The translations under genes were made by a program, and so were the position numbers. The notes under the pieces were generated by a model. The model was given only the letters and a program-made list of their open reading frames with translations, had not been told where the DNA came from and did not search any database. A stretch of DNA of 64,000 nt from Gp7-AA10 sp035636095 (lineage in GTDB: Bacteria > Acidobacteriota > Thermoanaerobaculia > Gp7-AA8). Positions 34,369 to 43,346 of this stretch are shown here, in pieces. Location: positions 1 through 64,000 of the forward strand of contig DASPZU010000047.1 in assembly GCA_035636095.1 (NCBI GenBank). Reading direction: 5' to 3'. Position 1 is the first letter of the stretch; each line of letters starts with the position of its first letter.

Positions 34369-35756
34369 GCGACAACGTGGAAGTCGTCATCATGGCCGCG
34401 GGACTCGGCACCCGGATGAAGTCGCGGATCGCCAAAGTCCTGCATCGCGCGGCAGGCCGGCCGCTGATCGACTACGTTGTCGATCTGGCGCACGAGTTCT
34501 CTAGCCGCCCGCCCATCGTGGTGATCGGCCATCAACGCCAAACCGTGCAGGAACACCTCGGCGATCGCGCGCGCTATGCGGTGCAGGAAAAACAACTCGG
34601 AACCGGCCACGCTGTGATGCAGGTCATGCCGCAGATCGACGGCAAAGGAAGAATGGTTCTCATTCTCTCGGGCGACGTGCCGCTGACGCGGCCGGAGACG
34701 CTGAAAACAATGTTCGAGGAGCATCGTCGCGCCGGAAATGCGCTCACGCTCCTGACCATGGAGCTCGACGATCCTGCGCTGTACGGCCGCATCGTTCGAG
34801 ACGCTGACGGCTCGGTCAAGAAGATCGTGGAAGCGAAAGACGCCGATGCGAAGCAACGGGAAATTCGCGAGGTCAATGCCGGCATCTACCTCTTCGACGG
34901 ACAAAATCTCGCCGACAATCTTCGTCGCCTTTCGGCCAACAACGCACAAGGCGAGTACTACCTCACCGATTTGATCGCCATGCTTCGCGACGCCGGCAAG
35001 CGCGTCGGGGCTCTCCTCGTCGACGATCCCATCGAAGTCCTGGGCGTCAATTCCCGGGCCGAGCTCGCGACTGTCGAAGGCGAGATCCAGAAGCGCGTCG
35101 TCCGCAACCTGATGCGCGACGGCGTGACGTTTCGCAATCCCGAGACCGTTGTCATCGACTCGATGGTGACCATCGGAAATGACACCGTCATCTATCCCTT
35201 CGTGGCGCTGGAAGGAAATACACACATCGGCACCGAGTGCGTCATCGAGCCGGGCGTGCACCTCCACAACGTGACGGTTGGCAATAACGTGCACATCAAA
35301 ACGGGAACGGTGGCCGAGGATGCTGTGATCGAGGATGAGGCGATGGTCGGGCCGTACGCGCATTTGCGTCCCGGCACGAAGCTGGGCAAACACGTGAAGG
35401 TCGGAAACTTCGTCGAGACCAAGAAAGCGATCTTCGGCGAAGGCGCGAAGGCATCGCATCTGTCCTACATCGGCGATGCCGACGTCGGCGCTGACGTGAA
35501 CATCGGCGCGGGAACGATCACCTGCAACTACGACGGCATGAACAAACACAAGACCATCCTCGAGGACGGGGTCTTCATCGGATCCGACACCCAGCTCGTG
35601 GCACCGGTCCGCGTCGGTCGGGGTGCCTACATCGGCGCCGGCTCGACGATCACGAAAGACGTCCCGCCCGACTCGCTGGCGCTCAGCCGTGTGCCGCAGA
35701 AAGTGGTTGAAGGATGGGCGAAGGAGCGGCGGAAGAAAAAGAAAGAGGGTTCCTAG
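34365..35756 (+). CDS. glmU: Bifunctional GlcNAc-1-P uridylyltransferase / GlcN-1-P acetyltransferase
   Basis: 463 residues, full bifunctional length. The N-terminal pyrophosphorylase has VIMAAGLGTRMKS, QLGTGHAV and LSGDVPLT. The C-terminal left-handed beta-helix has hexapeptide repeats (TVGNNVHIKTGTV, YAHLRPGTKLGKHVKVGNFV) and GAGTITCNYDGMNKHKT. It makes UDP-GlcNAc for peptidoglycan and LPS in the cytosol. Coupled to yvcK by ATGA. The Lys-rich tail ends at a palindromic repeat. Confidence 0.97.
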   Translation: MSDNVEVVIMAAGLGTRMKSRIAKVLHRAAGRPLIDYVVDLAHEFSSRPPIVVIGHQRQTVQEHLGDRARYAVQEKQLGTGHAVMQVMPQIDGKGRMVLILSGDVPLTRPETLKTMFEEHRRAGNALTLLTMELDDPALYGRIVRDADGSVKKIVEAKDADAKQREIREVNAGIYLFDGQNLADNLRRLSANNAQGEYYLTDLIAMLRDAGKRVGALLVDDPIEVLGVNSRAELATVEGEIQKRVVRNLMRDGVTFRNPETVVIDSMVTIGNDTVIYPFVALEGNTHIGTECVIEPGVHLHNVTVGNNVHIKTGTVAEDAVIEDEAMVGPYAHLRPGTKLGKHVKVGNFVETKKAIFGEGAKASHLSYIGDADVGADVNIGAGTITCNYDGMNKHKTILEDGVFIGSDTQLVAPVRVGRGAYIGAGSTITKDVPPDSLALSRVPQKVVEGWAKERRKKKKEGS

Positions 35757-35811
35757 GTTGCTGGGTTGCTGGGTTTCTCAGTAACCGAGCAACTCAGCAA
35801 CCCAGCAACCC
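35749..35811. repeat. Octamer-built hairpin after glmU
   Basis: Units GGTTGCTG GGTTGCTG GGTTTCTC on the left pair with AGTAACCG AGCAACTC AGCAACCC AGCAACCC on the right. It lies between the convergent glmU and aspartyl-protease genes and overlaps the last glmU codons. The unit sequence is the same as at 33244-33320. Confidence 0.8.
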
Positions 35812-37179
35812 TCACGGCGGCGGCAGCCGCTGATCCTCCGGAATGGTCTCCATCGTGATCACCGACAACACGCCGATCGGCGCGAGGTCGACCCGCATCC
35901 TTCCGAAGTCGATGACCACATCGAAATTCTTCAGGTAGTTCTCGCCCACGATTCCATTCGTGCGCTCATGCTCGCCGGCGTCGTACATCGGAATGGTATG
36001 AAACGTCCCGGCCCAGCGATCGATGCCGATCTCCACATTCTCGACTTTCTCTCCGTGCTTCTTCGCGCCTCCCAAACCCTGCAGGGTCGCGTTGTGCACC
36101 TTCGGCGCGAAGATCTGAATGGGCAGTGATGCCAGCAGCCGCTCATTGAGAAAGGTGACTTCTGACCCGGTGTCGAGAATGAAGGCAAACCAGCCGTGGC
36201 GATTGATGGTGCCGCGGACGGCGGGCCGAAACTGTTCGATGAACAGATTCTGATCGGCGGCCGGCCGCCGCGCCGATTGCGGGATGCGCGTGAACGTCAC
36301 GCCGTTGCGCCGGAAATCGAGCTCGAGTCGAAATTCCTTCAGCAGGTGCGCGCCGAGGAGGAAGTCGATCTTGAACTCTTTCTTGCCCACGATCAGGAAC
36401 TTCATCTTGTCGTCCGGCATGATTGCCACCGGCACGTTCGCGATGGTCATGCGGCCGAGCTCCACCGTCTCGAGCATTCCGAAGTGGACCGGGATCGGCT
36501 CACCGAGGAGGCCGGCGAATGTTCCTTCGAACGTGCCCAGAGTCTTGAGTGGAAGATTGGCGGCCAGACTCTGGGAGATGATCGAAAGAACCGCGCCGGA
36601 GTCGATGATGGCCGAGATGTTTTTCTTTCCGTTCAGCGTCACGTCCACGCGCGGCACGTCGGGACGAACGACTTTCATGGGAAGGCGCTCGGTGTTGATG
36701 CCGCTGAATCGATAGACGTTGATATTTGCGAGCGATTCCAGATAGTCGAGATGCCACTGCCGGACGTTGACTCCCCGCTCCTGCGCCAGCTTCGCCCAGT
36801 CGAGGCTCGAATCGAAATTGTTGGACATGTACTCGACCTGCGACAGGTCCCATGCCACCTGCGCGTACACGCTGCGAAACGGCTGGAGGTCGATTGCGGA
36901 ACGGAGGTGGCGCCGCGCATCGTCATAACGCCCGGCCGCCAGCTCGGCGGCACCCAGCGCGGCCAGCTCGTTGGCGTTTTTCCGCGGATTGGCATCAATC
37001 GTCTGCGCGAGCGAGACGGCGTGGTTGTAATCGAGTTTCCGGACCATCGACTGCACATCGCTGCCGCGCGCGATGTTGGCCGGATCGTAGATGAGAGGAG
37101 AGATCACGACATCCGAATAAAGAGCGCAGCCCGTCACGACAACGAGAGCGATCAGGTTTCGGGGTATGCGGGCTTTCAT
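35812..37179 (-). CDS. Lipoprotein with TPR segment and two retropepsin-like aspartyl protease domains
   Basis: 455 residues. N-terminal lipobox VTGC with Cys18 suggests a lipoprotein. TPR-like helices ~45-150. Then two aspartyl-protease half-domains: Asp193-Ser-Gly in IIDSGAVLSI and Asp336-Thr-Gly in FILDTGSEVTF, each followed by a G-x-x-L/hydrophobic flap region and LGA/VGEN. The pair could form one pepsin-like active site within a single chain. Substrate unknown. A TACAAT box lies 13 nt before the ATG. Confidence 0.85.
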   Translation of the reverse strand: MKARIPRNLIALVVVTGCALYSDVVISPLIYDPANIARGSDVQSMVRKLDYNHAVSLAQTIDANPRKNANELAALGAAELAAGRYDDARRHLRSAIDLQPFRSVYAQVAWDLSQVEYMSNNFDSSLDWAKLAQERGVNVRQWHLDYLESLANINVYRFSGINTERLPMKVVRPDVPRVDVTLNGKKNISAIIDSGAVLSIISQSLAANLPLKTLGTFEGTFAGLLGEPIPVHFGMLETVELGRMTIANVPVAIMPDDKMKFLIVGKKEFKIDFLLGAHLLKEFRLELDFRRNGVTFTRIPQSARRPAADQNLFIEQFRPAVRGTINRHGWFAFILDTGSEVTFLNERLLASLPIQIFAPKVHNATLQGLGGAKKHGEKVENVEIGIDRWAGTFHTIPMYDAGEHERTNGIVGENYLKNFDVVIDFGRMRVDLAPIGVLSVITMETIPEDQRLPPP

Positions 37180-37208
37180 CGGGACTTCCGGAATTGTACC
37201 GGTGGCGG

Positions 37209-37892
37209 TCAGGCAGGTGGGCGTTTCGATGGCGTTACAACAGTCAGCGGCTCCCGGCAGCCGTCTGCCTCACGGCGCAGCCGCTCTGCCGGATTTGGAT
37301 AAGTAGTCCCGGTGCCGAAGCTCATGCCTGCGGCAACGACGCTGTAAAGCAGATGATCGAAGCGGTCCGCACCGAAGAGTGCTCTGGCTCGCTGCAAAGC
37401 TTCGTATCGTGCACGGCAGTTTGTGTCAACCTCGCCGCCCGAATGCTGTTCACGGTTCTTCAGCGGGAGGTAGGCCGCAGAAACCGACTCGAGGGCAGGC
37501 CAAAATGTCTCAGCATCGAAGCCTTCCCGGCGAAGCCGAGATCGATACGCCTCGCGCTCTCTCACCCGCCTCGAGGCGTCCGAGCTTAAGCCTCCAAGCA
37601 ACGCGACAAAAAGCTCGTGGGGAAGAAATAGTTCCGGATTCCGCGAGCCATCGATGCGGTATTGGAGCTGTTTGCCGTCTGTATCGCCGGTGTCTCGCGA
37701 ATTTGATTCTCTCATTGCGCGCAGTTGCCGAAACTTCGCAACGTACGCTTCATCGCGCTCACGAATCCTTGTTGGATCAAATCGGTCGGCGAGGCGTTCA
37801 TCAAGCGTCCACTGCCAGGCAGGTTTCGACTGAGCGAGGGCCGGGTTCGCGATGCTGCATGCCGTTGCAAAAACAAAAAAGGCTTTTCTCAC
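37209..37892 (-). CDS. Exported protein of unknown function, 227 residues
   Basis: Signal peptide RKAFFVFATACSIANPALA. The mature part starts KPAWQWTLDERLADRFDP and contains a segment (DGSRNPELFLPHELFVALL) that looks conserved. Two Cys (in DTNCRARYE and DGCRE) could form a disulfide. I cannot assign a function. Its ATG overlaps the stop of the large sigma54 regulator, so they are co-translated and perhaps functionally linked. Confidence 0.72.
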   Translation of the reverse strand: MRKAFFVFATACSIANPALAQSKPAWQWTLDERLADRFDPTRIRERDEAYVAKFRQLRAMRESNSRDTGDTDGKQLQYRIDGSRNPELFLPHELFVALLGGLSSDASRRVREREAYRSRLRREGFDAETFWPALESVSAAYLPLKNREQHSGGEVDTNCRARYEALQRARALFGADRFDHLLYSVVAAGMSFGTGTTYPNPAERLRREADGCREPLTVVTPSKRPPA

Positions 37893-40800
37893 GTTCGCGG
37901 CCTTTTGCCGGCACTGACGAGAATGCCCAACTCCCGGATCTGGTAGGCGAGCGCCTGCCGCGAGATCTTGAGCATGGCCGCGGCCTGGTTCTGATTGCCG
38001 TTCGCCTGCGCCAGCGACTTCTCGATCAGGTCGCGCCGGAATCGCGCTACGGCATCCTGATAAGACCCGATTGGGGTGCGGTTGATTTTGATTCGGCGCA
38101 GTCGCTCGGGAAGATGTTCCAGCGCGATCTCGCGCGCCTCCCCGGCCAGGGCATGCGAACCGCGGATGGTGTTCTGCAGCTCACGGACGTTTCCGGGCCA
38201 GTGATACGAGGCGAACGCCGCCTCGACCTCGGATGACAACCGCATCGGTCCACTCCGATGCTTCTGACGTTCGATCCCCAGGAAATGTGTCGCCAGCAGC
38301 GGAATGTCGTTGGCGCGATCGCGCAGTGGAGGCATGACGATCTCGACGCCGCGAATGCGGTAATACAAATCCTCGCGAAAGCGTCCCTCTTCTACGGCTG
38401 CTTCCAGCTTCCGATTTGTCGCGGTGACCACGCGCGCATCCGCCGAGCGATTTTGTGTTTCTCCGACGCGGCGGAATTCGCCCTCCTGCAGGAATCGTAG
38501 CAGCTTCGCCTGTGCCGCCAGCGGCATCTCGCCGATTTCGTCGAGAAACAGCGTTCCGCCGTCAGTTGCCTCGATGAGACCGGCGCGATCGCGATCGGCG
38601 CCCGTGAACGCGCCGCGGACGTGTCCGAAAAGCTCGCTCTCGATCAGATTCTCCGGAAGCGCGGCGCAGTTGATCGGAGTGAATAGCTTCTGACGGCGCA
38701 GTGATTGCCGATGCAGCGCACGCGCGACGAGCTCCTTGCCCGTTCCCGATTCCCCCAGGATGCAGACTGCGACGTCGCGCCTGGAGACGCGTGCGACCAG
38801 ATCGAAGACCTCGCGCATCGCGGGTGATTCGCCGACGATCCCTTCGACGTGGGTGACCGAATCGATCGGCTCCTCATCCATGAGCCGTCGCAGACGATGA
38901 TGTTCGGCACGAACGCGGAAGAGCGACGCGATGGCGCCGCGAGACTCGCTCGCCCAACGCCCGAGACCTTCCAGGTAGAGCAATTCGCGATCGCTGCACG
39001 CGATCCAATCACCGAATTCTTCGGCGACGATTGTGTCCAATTCCAACGATGCCATCGGCGGCAGCGATCCGATCTCGTGCCATTGGCCGAGGCGATTGCG
39101 TGTCGCGTAACGCCAGGCGGTGGGCGCAAAGTCGTGAGGCGCGAAAGGAAACCGGAGCGTCGAGGCCACGCGCAGGACACGCAACTCCGGTTCTGCCGTG
39201 TCCGCCGACATGGCAATCGTGATCTTGAGTTCCGCAGCCAGACCATCCGCAATCTCTTTGCGACGGCGGCCGAGGGCGGCGCGAAAGAGCATCAACTTGT
39301 GCGATCCGGTGATCGGATCAGGCGGCGCGCCGCCGCGTTCCTCCCAATCGACGAGCGCTGCCGCAAACACACCTTGGACCGGATCGTGTGCGAGTCCACG
39401 CCGTGCGCGAAGGATTCGGTGCCGGTCAGTCAACTCGATGTTCGGGGTAGCGCCTGTCGAGCAAAGAGGCGTGTCGCGCCCTTCGATCCAGTCGATCTCA
39501 TCGAGGATCAGCGCCGCGGCCTCGCGAATCTGTCCCGTGATGGTGGATGAGACAACTGTTCGGGCGGCACGTGCAGCAGAAGCAAGATGACCGCGCGAAA
39601 GGTCGATCATCGCGGCAACCAGCTCGAGCTCCACCAGCCGCTTCACGTCGTGCACGCCGGAGTAAAAACTGCGCAATCGCTCCAGCAGATGGACCGAGTG
39701 CGTCCACTGTCCATCGTCGGCGGACAGACACGCCAGCAGGAAAAGGATCCCGCCGGCCGCCCGGTCGCCCTGAGTTTCTTCCACCAGAAGCAACGCATCG
39801 AGCGCCGTCAATCGCGCTGCCTCCCAGTCACCGCTGCAGAAGAGCGTGAACAGCAGATCGAGGGTTGCGTCGACGCGATCGGCAATCGTGCCGGCCAGCT
39901 TTACCGCCCTGGACGCGCTCGCAATCGCATCGTCGAGCCGACGAGCCGCGATCGCGCGATAGACGCCGATCCGCGCGGCGTAGTAGTCGCGAGACGGAAA
40001 CTCGATCTGAAGCCAACTGTCATCGCCAGTCACGCCACTTTCGTTGGATAGCACGGCACGTTGATATCCATGCCGAATGCGTTGATCGTCGGTAACTGGC
40101 TGACATGCGTCGAACGCCAACCGGGCTTCGTCGGGCCGATCGAGCAGCCGTAGAAGCTCTCCTCGCAGCAGTTCTGATTCGAAATCTCTCGCCTTCAGCC
40201 GGTCAAGTCGACGCAGTGCGGCAGCGTATTCGCCGGTGCGGCGCTCAATTTGAGCGAGCAACAGACTCGATGCCATCGGCCGCGCATCTCGATACCGCCC
40301 GGAAGCCACCAGCGCCTCGGCAAGAACACTGTCCAGCTTCGACGAACGCGCCTCGCGAGGAACCGCACGAAGGGCGGTGATCGTCTCGGCCGCAGAGTGC
40401 CATTGAATCGTCTCGAGAATGGCAACCGCGTGCGGATAATCACCCCCTTCAGCAAAAAGAGCGGCCGCGCGGTATTTGTCGCCATGGGCTTCCGCGACTT
40501 CAGCGGCGACGCAGCTGAGGAACGCGCGCGATGCCGGTGGGATCGCCCGGATCGCCTCCTGCCGAATTTCGTCCGATTCGAAAACGAATACGCCGTCATC
40601 AATGGAAGCGATTCCTTCGGTTACCAGCTCGTCGGTGCGCGCCGTCGACATCAACCGTTCCAGAAAACGGTTCACGACCGTCACACGGACTCGCACGCCG
40701 AAGAGGGCAACCGCGGCAATGTAAGACCGAAATGGCTCGCGTAAGCGGTTGATGGCGCCGTCGCTCGCTGATGGCGGCAGGTCGCCTTCGTCGAGGTATC

Positions 40801-41848
40801 GATCGAAGGCCGATGATGCCACGAAGTCGGCGATCCACTTGTCCCGTGTATCTGCGGGCAATGCAGCCAGCCGCAATTCCAGCGGACGATATGCTTCGAG
40901 CCGCGGCGAGAGAACGAACCACCGAGTCTCCGGAAGCTCATGCCCTTCGGGCCCGATCCACAAACTGAAACCCGCCGCCTGGAGAAGGTCGACCACTCTG
41001 CGCGACGCGTCATCGAACGCCTCGAGATTTGTGAGGACGAATGCGCGATGCGCCGGAAAAGCGAGCATGCGTTCCACGATCTCGGTTTCGTTCAGCGTCA
41101 GCGGCATCCCGAGTGCCGCGATGCCGGAGTAACGCGCAAGTGGCGAGGCGACATCTCCGAGGATCGTGACGGCGCGATCAATCGTCGCAAGGGCGCGAAA
41201 AGCTGAGAGGTCCGATGGAGCCTTCAGACGCCCCGCCGACGGCTGGAAGCCACGCATGAACTCAGTTCCCGGCGAAGCAAGCCGACCGGAAGCAGCTGCG
41301 CGAAGCCAGCGCAGGTCGGCGGCCGCATCCTCTCGCAGGCGCAAGTCAATCTCCTGGTACGCGGTCTCAGCTCTGGCCCACGTTTGTCGAAAGAGGTCGA
41401 GCGGCGGTGACAAAATCACGTCCGCGAACTGCTGAATCAGCGTCAACGCGGGCGGCGACTCGTACGCGCATCGTGCAGTGACGCGCACCAGCCTGCAGTC
41501 GGTCGATCGCTTTCGTATGACGGCCCACTGTGTCGCATCGAAGATGTCATCGCTCAGGCCCGCGAACTTCAGAAATGCCTGATGCGCCGCGAACTGCCCG
41601 GTGAGCGATAGACGATCGCGAATCCCGAGGTCCTTGAGCGAGGTCAGGGGTGAGGCGTCGAGTGAGATTTCGAGCGCAAACTCGTCGTACCACGGCAACG
41701 TCGAGTGCCGCAGCGTGACGACAGCCGAGCGGTCCCACCCGAACTTCGTAACGTCAACCTGGATCGCGCGGCGGGCTGATCCGCGCATCGTCATCTTGGG
41801 CTTCTGAAAAGCAGTGACGCGGAAGCGACAAACGATACCCTCTGTCAC
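37889..41848 (-). CDS. Large sigma54-dependent regulator with degenerate STAND-like region and TPRs
   Basis: 1319 residues. The C-terminal 290 residues are a complete sigma54 activator: Walker A GESGTGKE from 1032, GAFTGA at 1079-1084, FLDEIGEM, WPGNVRELQN and a Fis-type helix-turn-helix (NQNQAAAMLKISRQALAYQI). Residues ~210-480 resemble an AAA_16/STAND ATPase whose P-loop and Walker B acids are lost (FVLTNLEAFDDASRRVVDLL at ~270). Residues ~480-900 are TPR-like. There is no receiver domain, so sensing probably runs through the TPRs. Start uncertain; ATG 41794 is an alternative. Confidence 0.85.
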   Translation of the reverse strand: MTEGIVCRFRVTAFQKPKMTMRGSARRAIQVDVTKFGWDRSAVVTLRHSTLPWYDEFALEISLDASPLTSLKDLGIRDRLSLTGQFAAHQAFLKFAGLSDDIFDATQWAVIRKRSTDCRLVRVTARCAYESPPALTLIQQFADVILSPPLDLFRQTWARAETAYQEIDLRLREDAAADLRWLRAAASGRLASPGTEFMRGFQPSAGRLKAPSDLSAFRALATIDRAVTILGDVASPLARYSGIAALGMPLTLNETEIVERMLAFPAHRAFVLTNLEAFDDASRRVVDLLQAAGFSLWIGPEGHELPETRWFVLSPRLEAYRPLELRLAALPADTRDKWIADFVASSAFDRYLDEGDLPPSASDGAINRLREPFRSYIAAVALFGVRVRVTVVNRFLERLMSTARTDELVTEGIASIDDGVFVFESDEIRQEAIRAIPPASRAFLSCVAAEVAEAHGDKYRAAALFAEGGDYPHAVAILETIQWHSAAETITALRAVPREARSSKLDSVLAEALVASGRYRDARPMASSLLLAQIERRTGEYAAALRRLDRLKARDFESELLRGELLRLLDRPDEARLAFDACQPVTDDQRIRHGYQRAVLSNESGVTGDDSWLQIEFPSRDYYAARIGVYRAIAARRLDDAIASASRAVKLAGTIADRVDATLDLLFTLFCSGDWEAARLTALDALLLVEETQGDRAAGGILFLLACLSADDGQWTHSVHLLERLRSFYSGVHDVKRLVELELVAAMIDLSRGHLASAARAARTVVSSTITGQIREAAALILDEIDWIEGRDTPLCSTGATPNIELTDRHRILRARRGLAHDPVQGVFAAALVDWEERGGAPPDPITGSHKLMLFRAALGRRRKEIADGLAAELKITIAMSADTAEPELRVLRVASTLRFPFAPHDFAPTAWRYATRNRLGQWHEIGSLPPMASLELDTIVAEEFGDWIACSDRELLYLEGLGRWASESRGAIASLFRVRAEHHRLRRLMDEEPIDSVTHVEGIVGESPAMREVFDLVARVSRRDVAVCILGESGTGKELVARALHRQSLRRQKLFTPINCAALPENLIESELFGHVRGAFTGADRDRAGLIEATDGGTLFLDEIGEMPLAAQAKLLRFLQEGEFRRVGETQNRSADARVVTATNRKLEAAVEEGRFREDLYYRIRGVEIVMPPLRDRANDIPLLATHFLGIERQKHRSGPMRLSSEVEAAFASYHWPGNVRELQNTIRGSHALAGEAREIALEHLPERLRRIKINRTPIGSYQDAVARFRRDLIEKSLAQANGNQNQAAAMLKISRQALAYQIRELGILVSAGKRPRT

Positions 41849-41852
41849 CCGT

Positions 41853-41858
41853 TAGAAT
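41853..41858 (+). promoter_or_regulatory. -10 box (TAGAAT) for the inositol-phosphatase gene
   Basis: TAGAAT ends 8 nt before the GTG at 41867, with no Shine-Dalgarno. It lies within the very short gap to the divergent sigma54 regulator. Confidence 0.45.
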
Positions 41859-41866
41859 GCCGCGCC

Positions 41867-42667
41867 GTGCATGATGTCGAGGCCGCGATCGAGGCGGCGA
41901 AGCTGGGGGCGGACATCCTTCTGCGCCATTGGGAACAGCTCGGCAAGGCGGACGCAGACATCAAGGCGCGCAATGATTGGGTCTCGCGCGCCGACCGCGA
42001 GAGCGAAAACGCCATCGTGGCCTTCCTTCGCCAACGATTCCCCAACGATTCAGTCCTGGGCGAAGAAGGAGCGTCCGCACAGGGCTCCAGCGGCCGTACC
42101 TGGATCATCGATCCGCTCGACGGCACCTCGAACTATCTGCAGCATTTTCCGATCTGGTCGATCTCGATCGGTCTGAAATCGGGCAACACGATGATCGCGG
42201 GCGTGATCTATGAGCCGCTGCGCGATCTCTTCTTCACCGCCCAGCGCGGCAGCGGTGCGTTTCGTGACGGCGTTCGCATGCACGTCTCCGATCAGCGCAC
42301 CATCGAAGGATCGTTTCTCGCCACCGGCTTTCCCTTTCGTGCACAACAATTTGTGACGATATATTGTGATATTTTTGAGGACGTCATCTCGCATGCCAAG
42401 GGCGTGCGGCGGGCGGGGTCGGCGGCGCTCGACCTCGCCTACACCGCGGCCGGCATCTTCGACGGCTTCTTCGAATTGCATCTTTCGCCATGGGATGTGG
42501 CGGCCGGTTCGCTGATGATCACGGAGGCCGGCGGCGTGGTCAGCGATTTCTCGGGAGGCGATCGCTGGTTCGAGCGCGGCAACATCGTCGGCGCTCCGCC
42601 GGCGATCCAGGCGGAGCTCATCGCGCTGATCGGCCGTCACGTCCGCGAAGAACAACTGACGCGATGA
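41867..42667 (+). CDS. Inositol monophosphatase family protein
   Basis: 266 residues from GTG 41867. Mg-dependent phosphatase fold of the SuhB/IMPase/CysQ group. Metal site: Glu66-Glu67 in LGEEGA, Asp82 and Asp85 in IDPLDGTSNY, and the Asp of SPWDVAAGSLMITEAGG. The substrate could be inositol phosphate, PAP or fructose-1,6-bisphosphate. An AT-rich run at 42354-42378 (codons ATA TAT TGT GAT ATT TTT) encodes IYCDIF and contrasts with the GC-rich remainder. The stop overlaps an ATG in frame with the next gene. Confidence 0.92.
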   Translation: MHDVEAAIEAAKLGADILLRHWEQLGKADADIKARNDWVSRADRESENAIVAFLRQRFPNDSVLGEEGASAQGSSGRTWIIDPLDGTSNYLQHFPIWSISIGLKSGNTMIAGVIYEPLRDLFFTAQRGSGAFRDGVRMHVSDQRTIEGSFLATGFPFRAQQFVTIYCDIFEDVISHAKGVRRAGSAALDLAYTAAGIFDGFFELHLSPWDVAAGSLMITEAGGVVSDFSGGDRWFERGNIVGAPPAIQAELIALIGRHVREEQLTR

Positions 42668-42670
42668 TCC

Positions 42671-42731
42671 GTCATGCTGAGCGTAGCGAAGCATCTCGCC
42701 GGGAGAGATCCTTCGCTTCGCTCAGGATGAC
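42671..42731. repeat. GTCATCCTGA-type palindromic repeat (copy 2) at the 5' end of the glycosylase gene
   Basis: GTCATGCTGA...GCGAAGC...GAGAGATC...GCTTCGCTCAGGATGAC: long imperfect inverted repeat, arms 42671-42695 and 42705-42731. It lies between the inositol-phosphatase stop and the conserved part of the glycosylase; the ATG at 42727 is inside its right arm. Confidence 0.85.
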
Positions 42732-43335
42732 GGACTCTCAAAAGCTGCCTCGCGATTTCTATCTTCACGACACCGTTACCGTCGCCCGCGCGCTCCTCGG
42801 ATGCACCCTGTGGCGCAAGCGAGGGCGTGAGCTTCTCGCCGCACGCCTGGTCGAGGTCGAGGCTTACCTCGGCGCGAATGATCTGGCCAGTCACGCACGA
42901 CGTGGACTGCGCTCACCACGCAACGCGTCGATGTATCTCGAAGGTGGCCACGCGTACGTTTACTTCACGTACGGCATGCACTGGTGCCTCAATGTCGTCA
43001 CGCAGGAAGCCGACATCGCCGAGGCGGTTCTGCTGCGCGCCGCGGAACCGCTTCGCGGAATCGAATCGATGCGCAAGCGACGTCCGAAAGCAAAGCGCGA
43101 TTTCGATTTGATGAACGGTCCGGGGAAACTCACCTTGGCGTTCGACATCGACGGACGTCTCGATGGCGAGCCCCTCGACGGCAATCGCCTTTGGCTCACC
43201 GTCAGCGAAGCGCCGATCGATGAGTCACAGATTGCGATCAGTCGCCGAGTCGGCGTCGATGGCGCCGGCGAAGCAGCGGTGTGGCCGTTGCGATTCTATT
43301 TACGCGGCAATCGATACGTCAGTGCGTATCGATAA
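42727..43335 (+). CDS. DNA-3-methyladenine glycosylase (AAG/MPG family)
   Basis: 202 residues from ATG 42727. It removes alkylated purines from DNA. Signature: VEVEAYLGANDLASHARRG, RNASMYLEGGHAYVYFTYGM, HWCLNVV and GPGKLTLAF. The catalytic Glu lies in the VEVEAY motif (43-45). An upstream in-frame ATG at 42664 overlaps the previous stop (ATGA). It would add 21 residues encoded by the palindromic repeat, so the repeat may have displaced the original start. Confidence 0.93.
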   Translation: MTDSQKLPRDFYLHDTVTVARALLGCTLWRKRGRELLAARLVEVEAYLGANDLASHARRGLRSPRNASMYLEGGHAYVYFTYGMHWCLNVVTQEADIAEAVLLRAAEPLRGIESMRKRRPKAKRDFDLMNGPGKLTLAFDIDGRLDGEPLDGNRLWLTVSEAPIDESQIAISRRVGVDGAGEAAVWPLRFYLRGNRYVSAYR

Positions 43336-43346
43336 AATCCTCGATC

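Noticed and set aside
42490..42726. Longer glycosylase reading frame starting at 42490
   Set aside because: It overlaps the well-supported inositol-phosphatase 3' end in another frame and shows no conserved residues before 42664.
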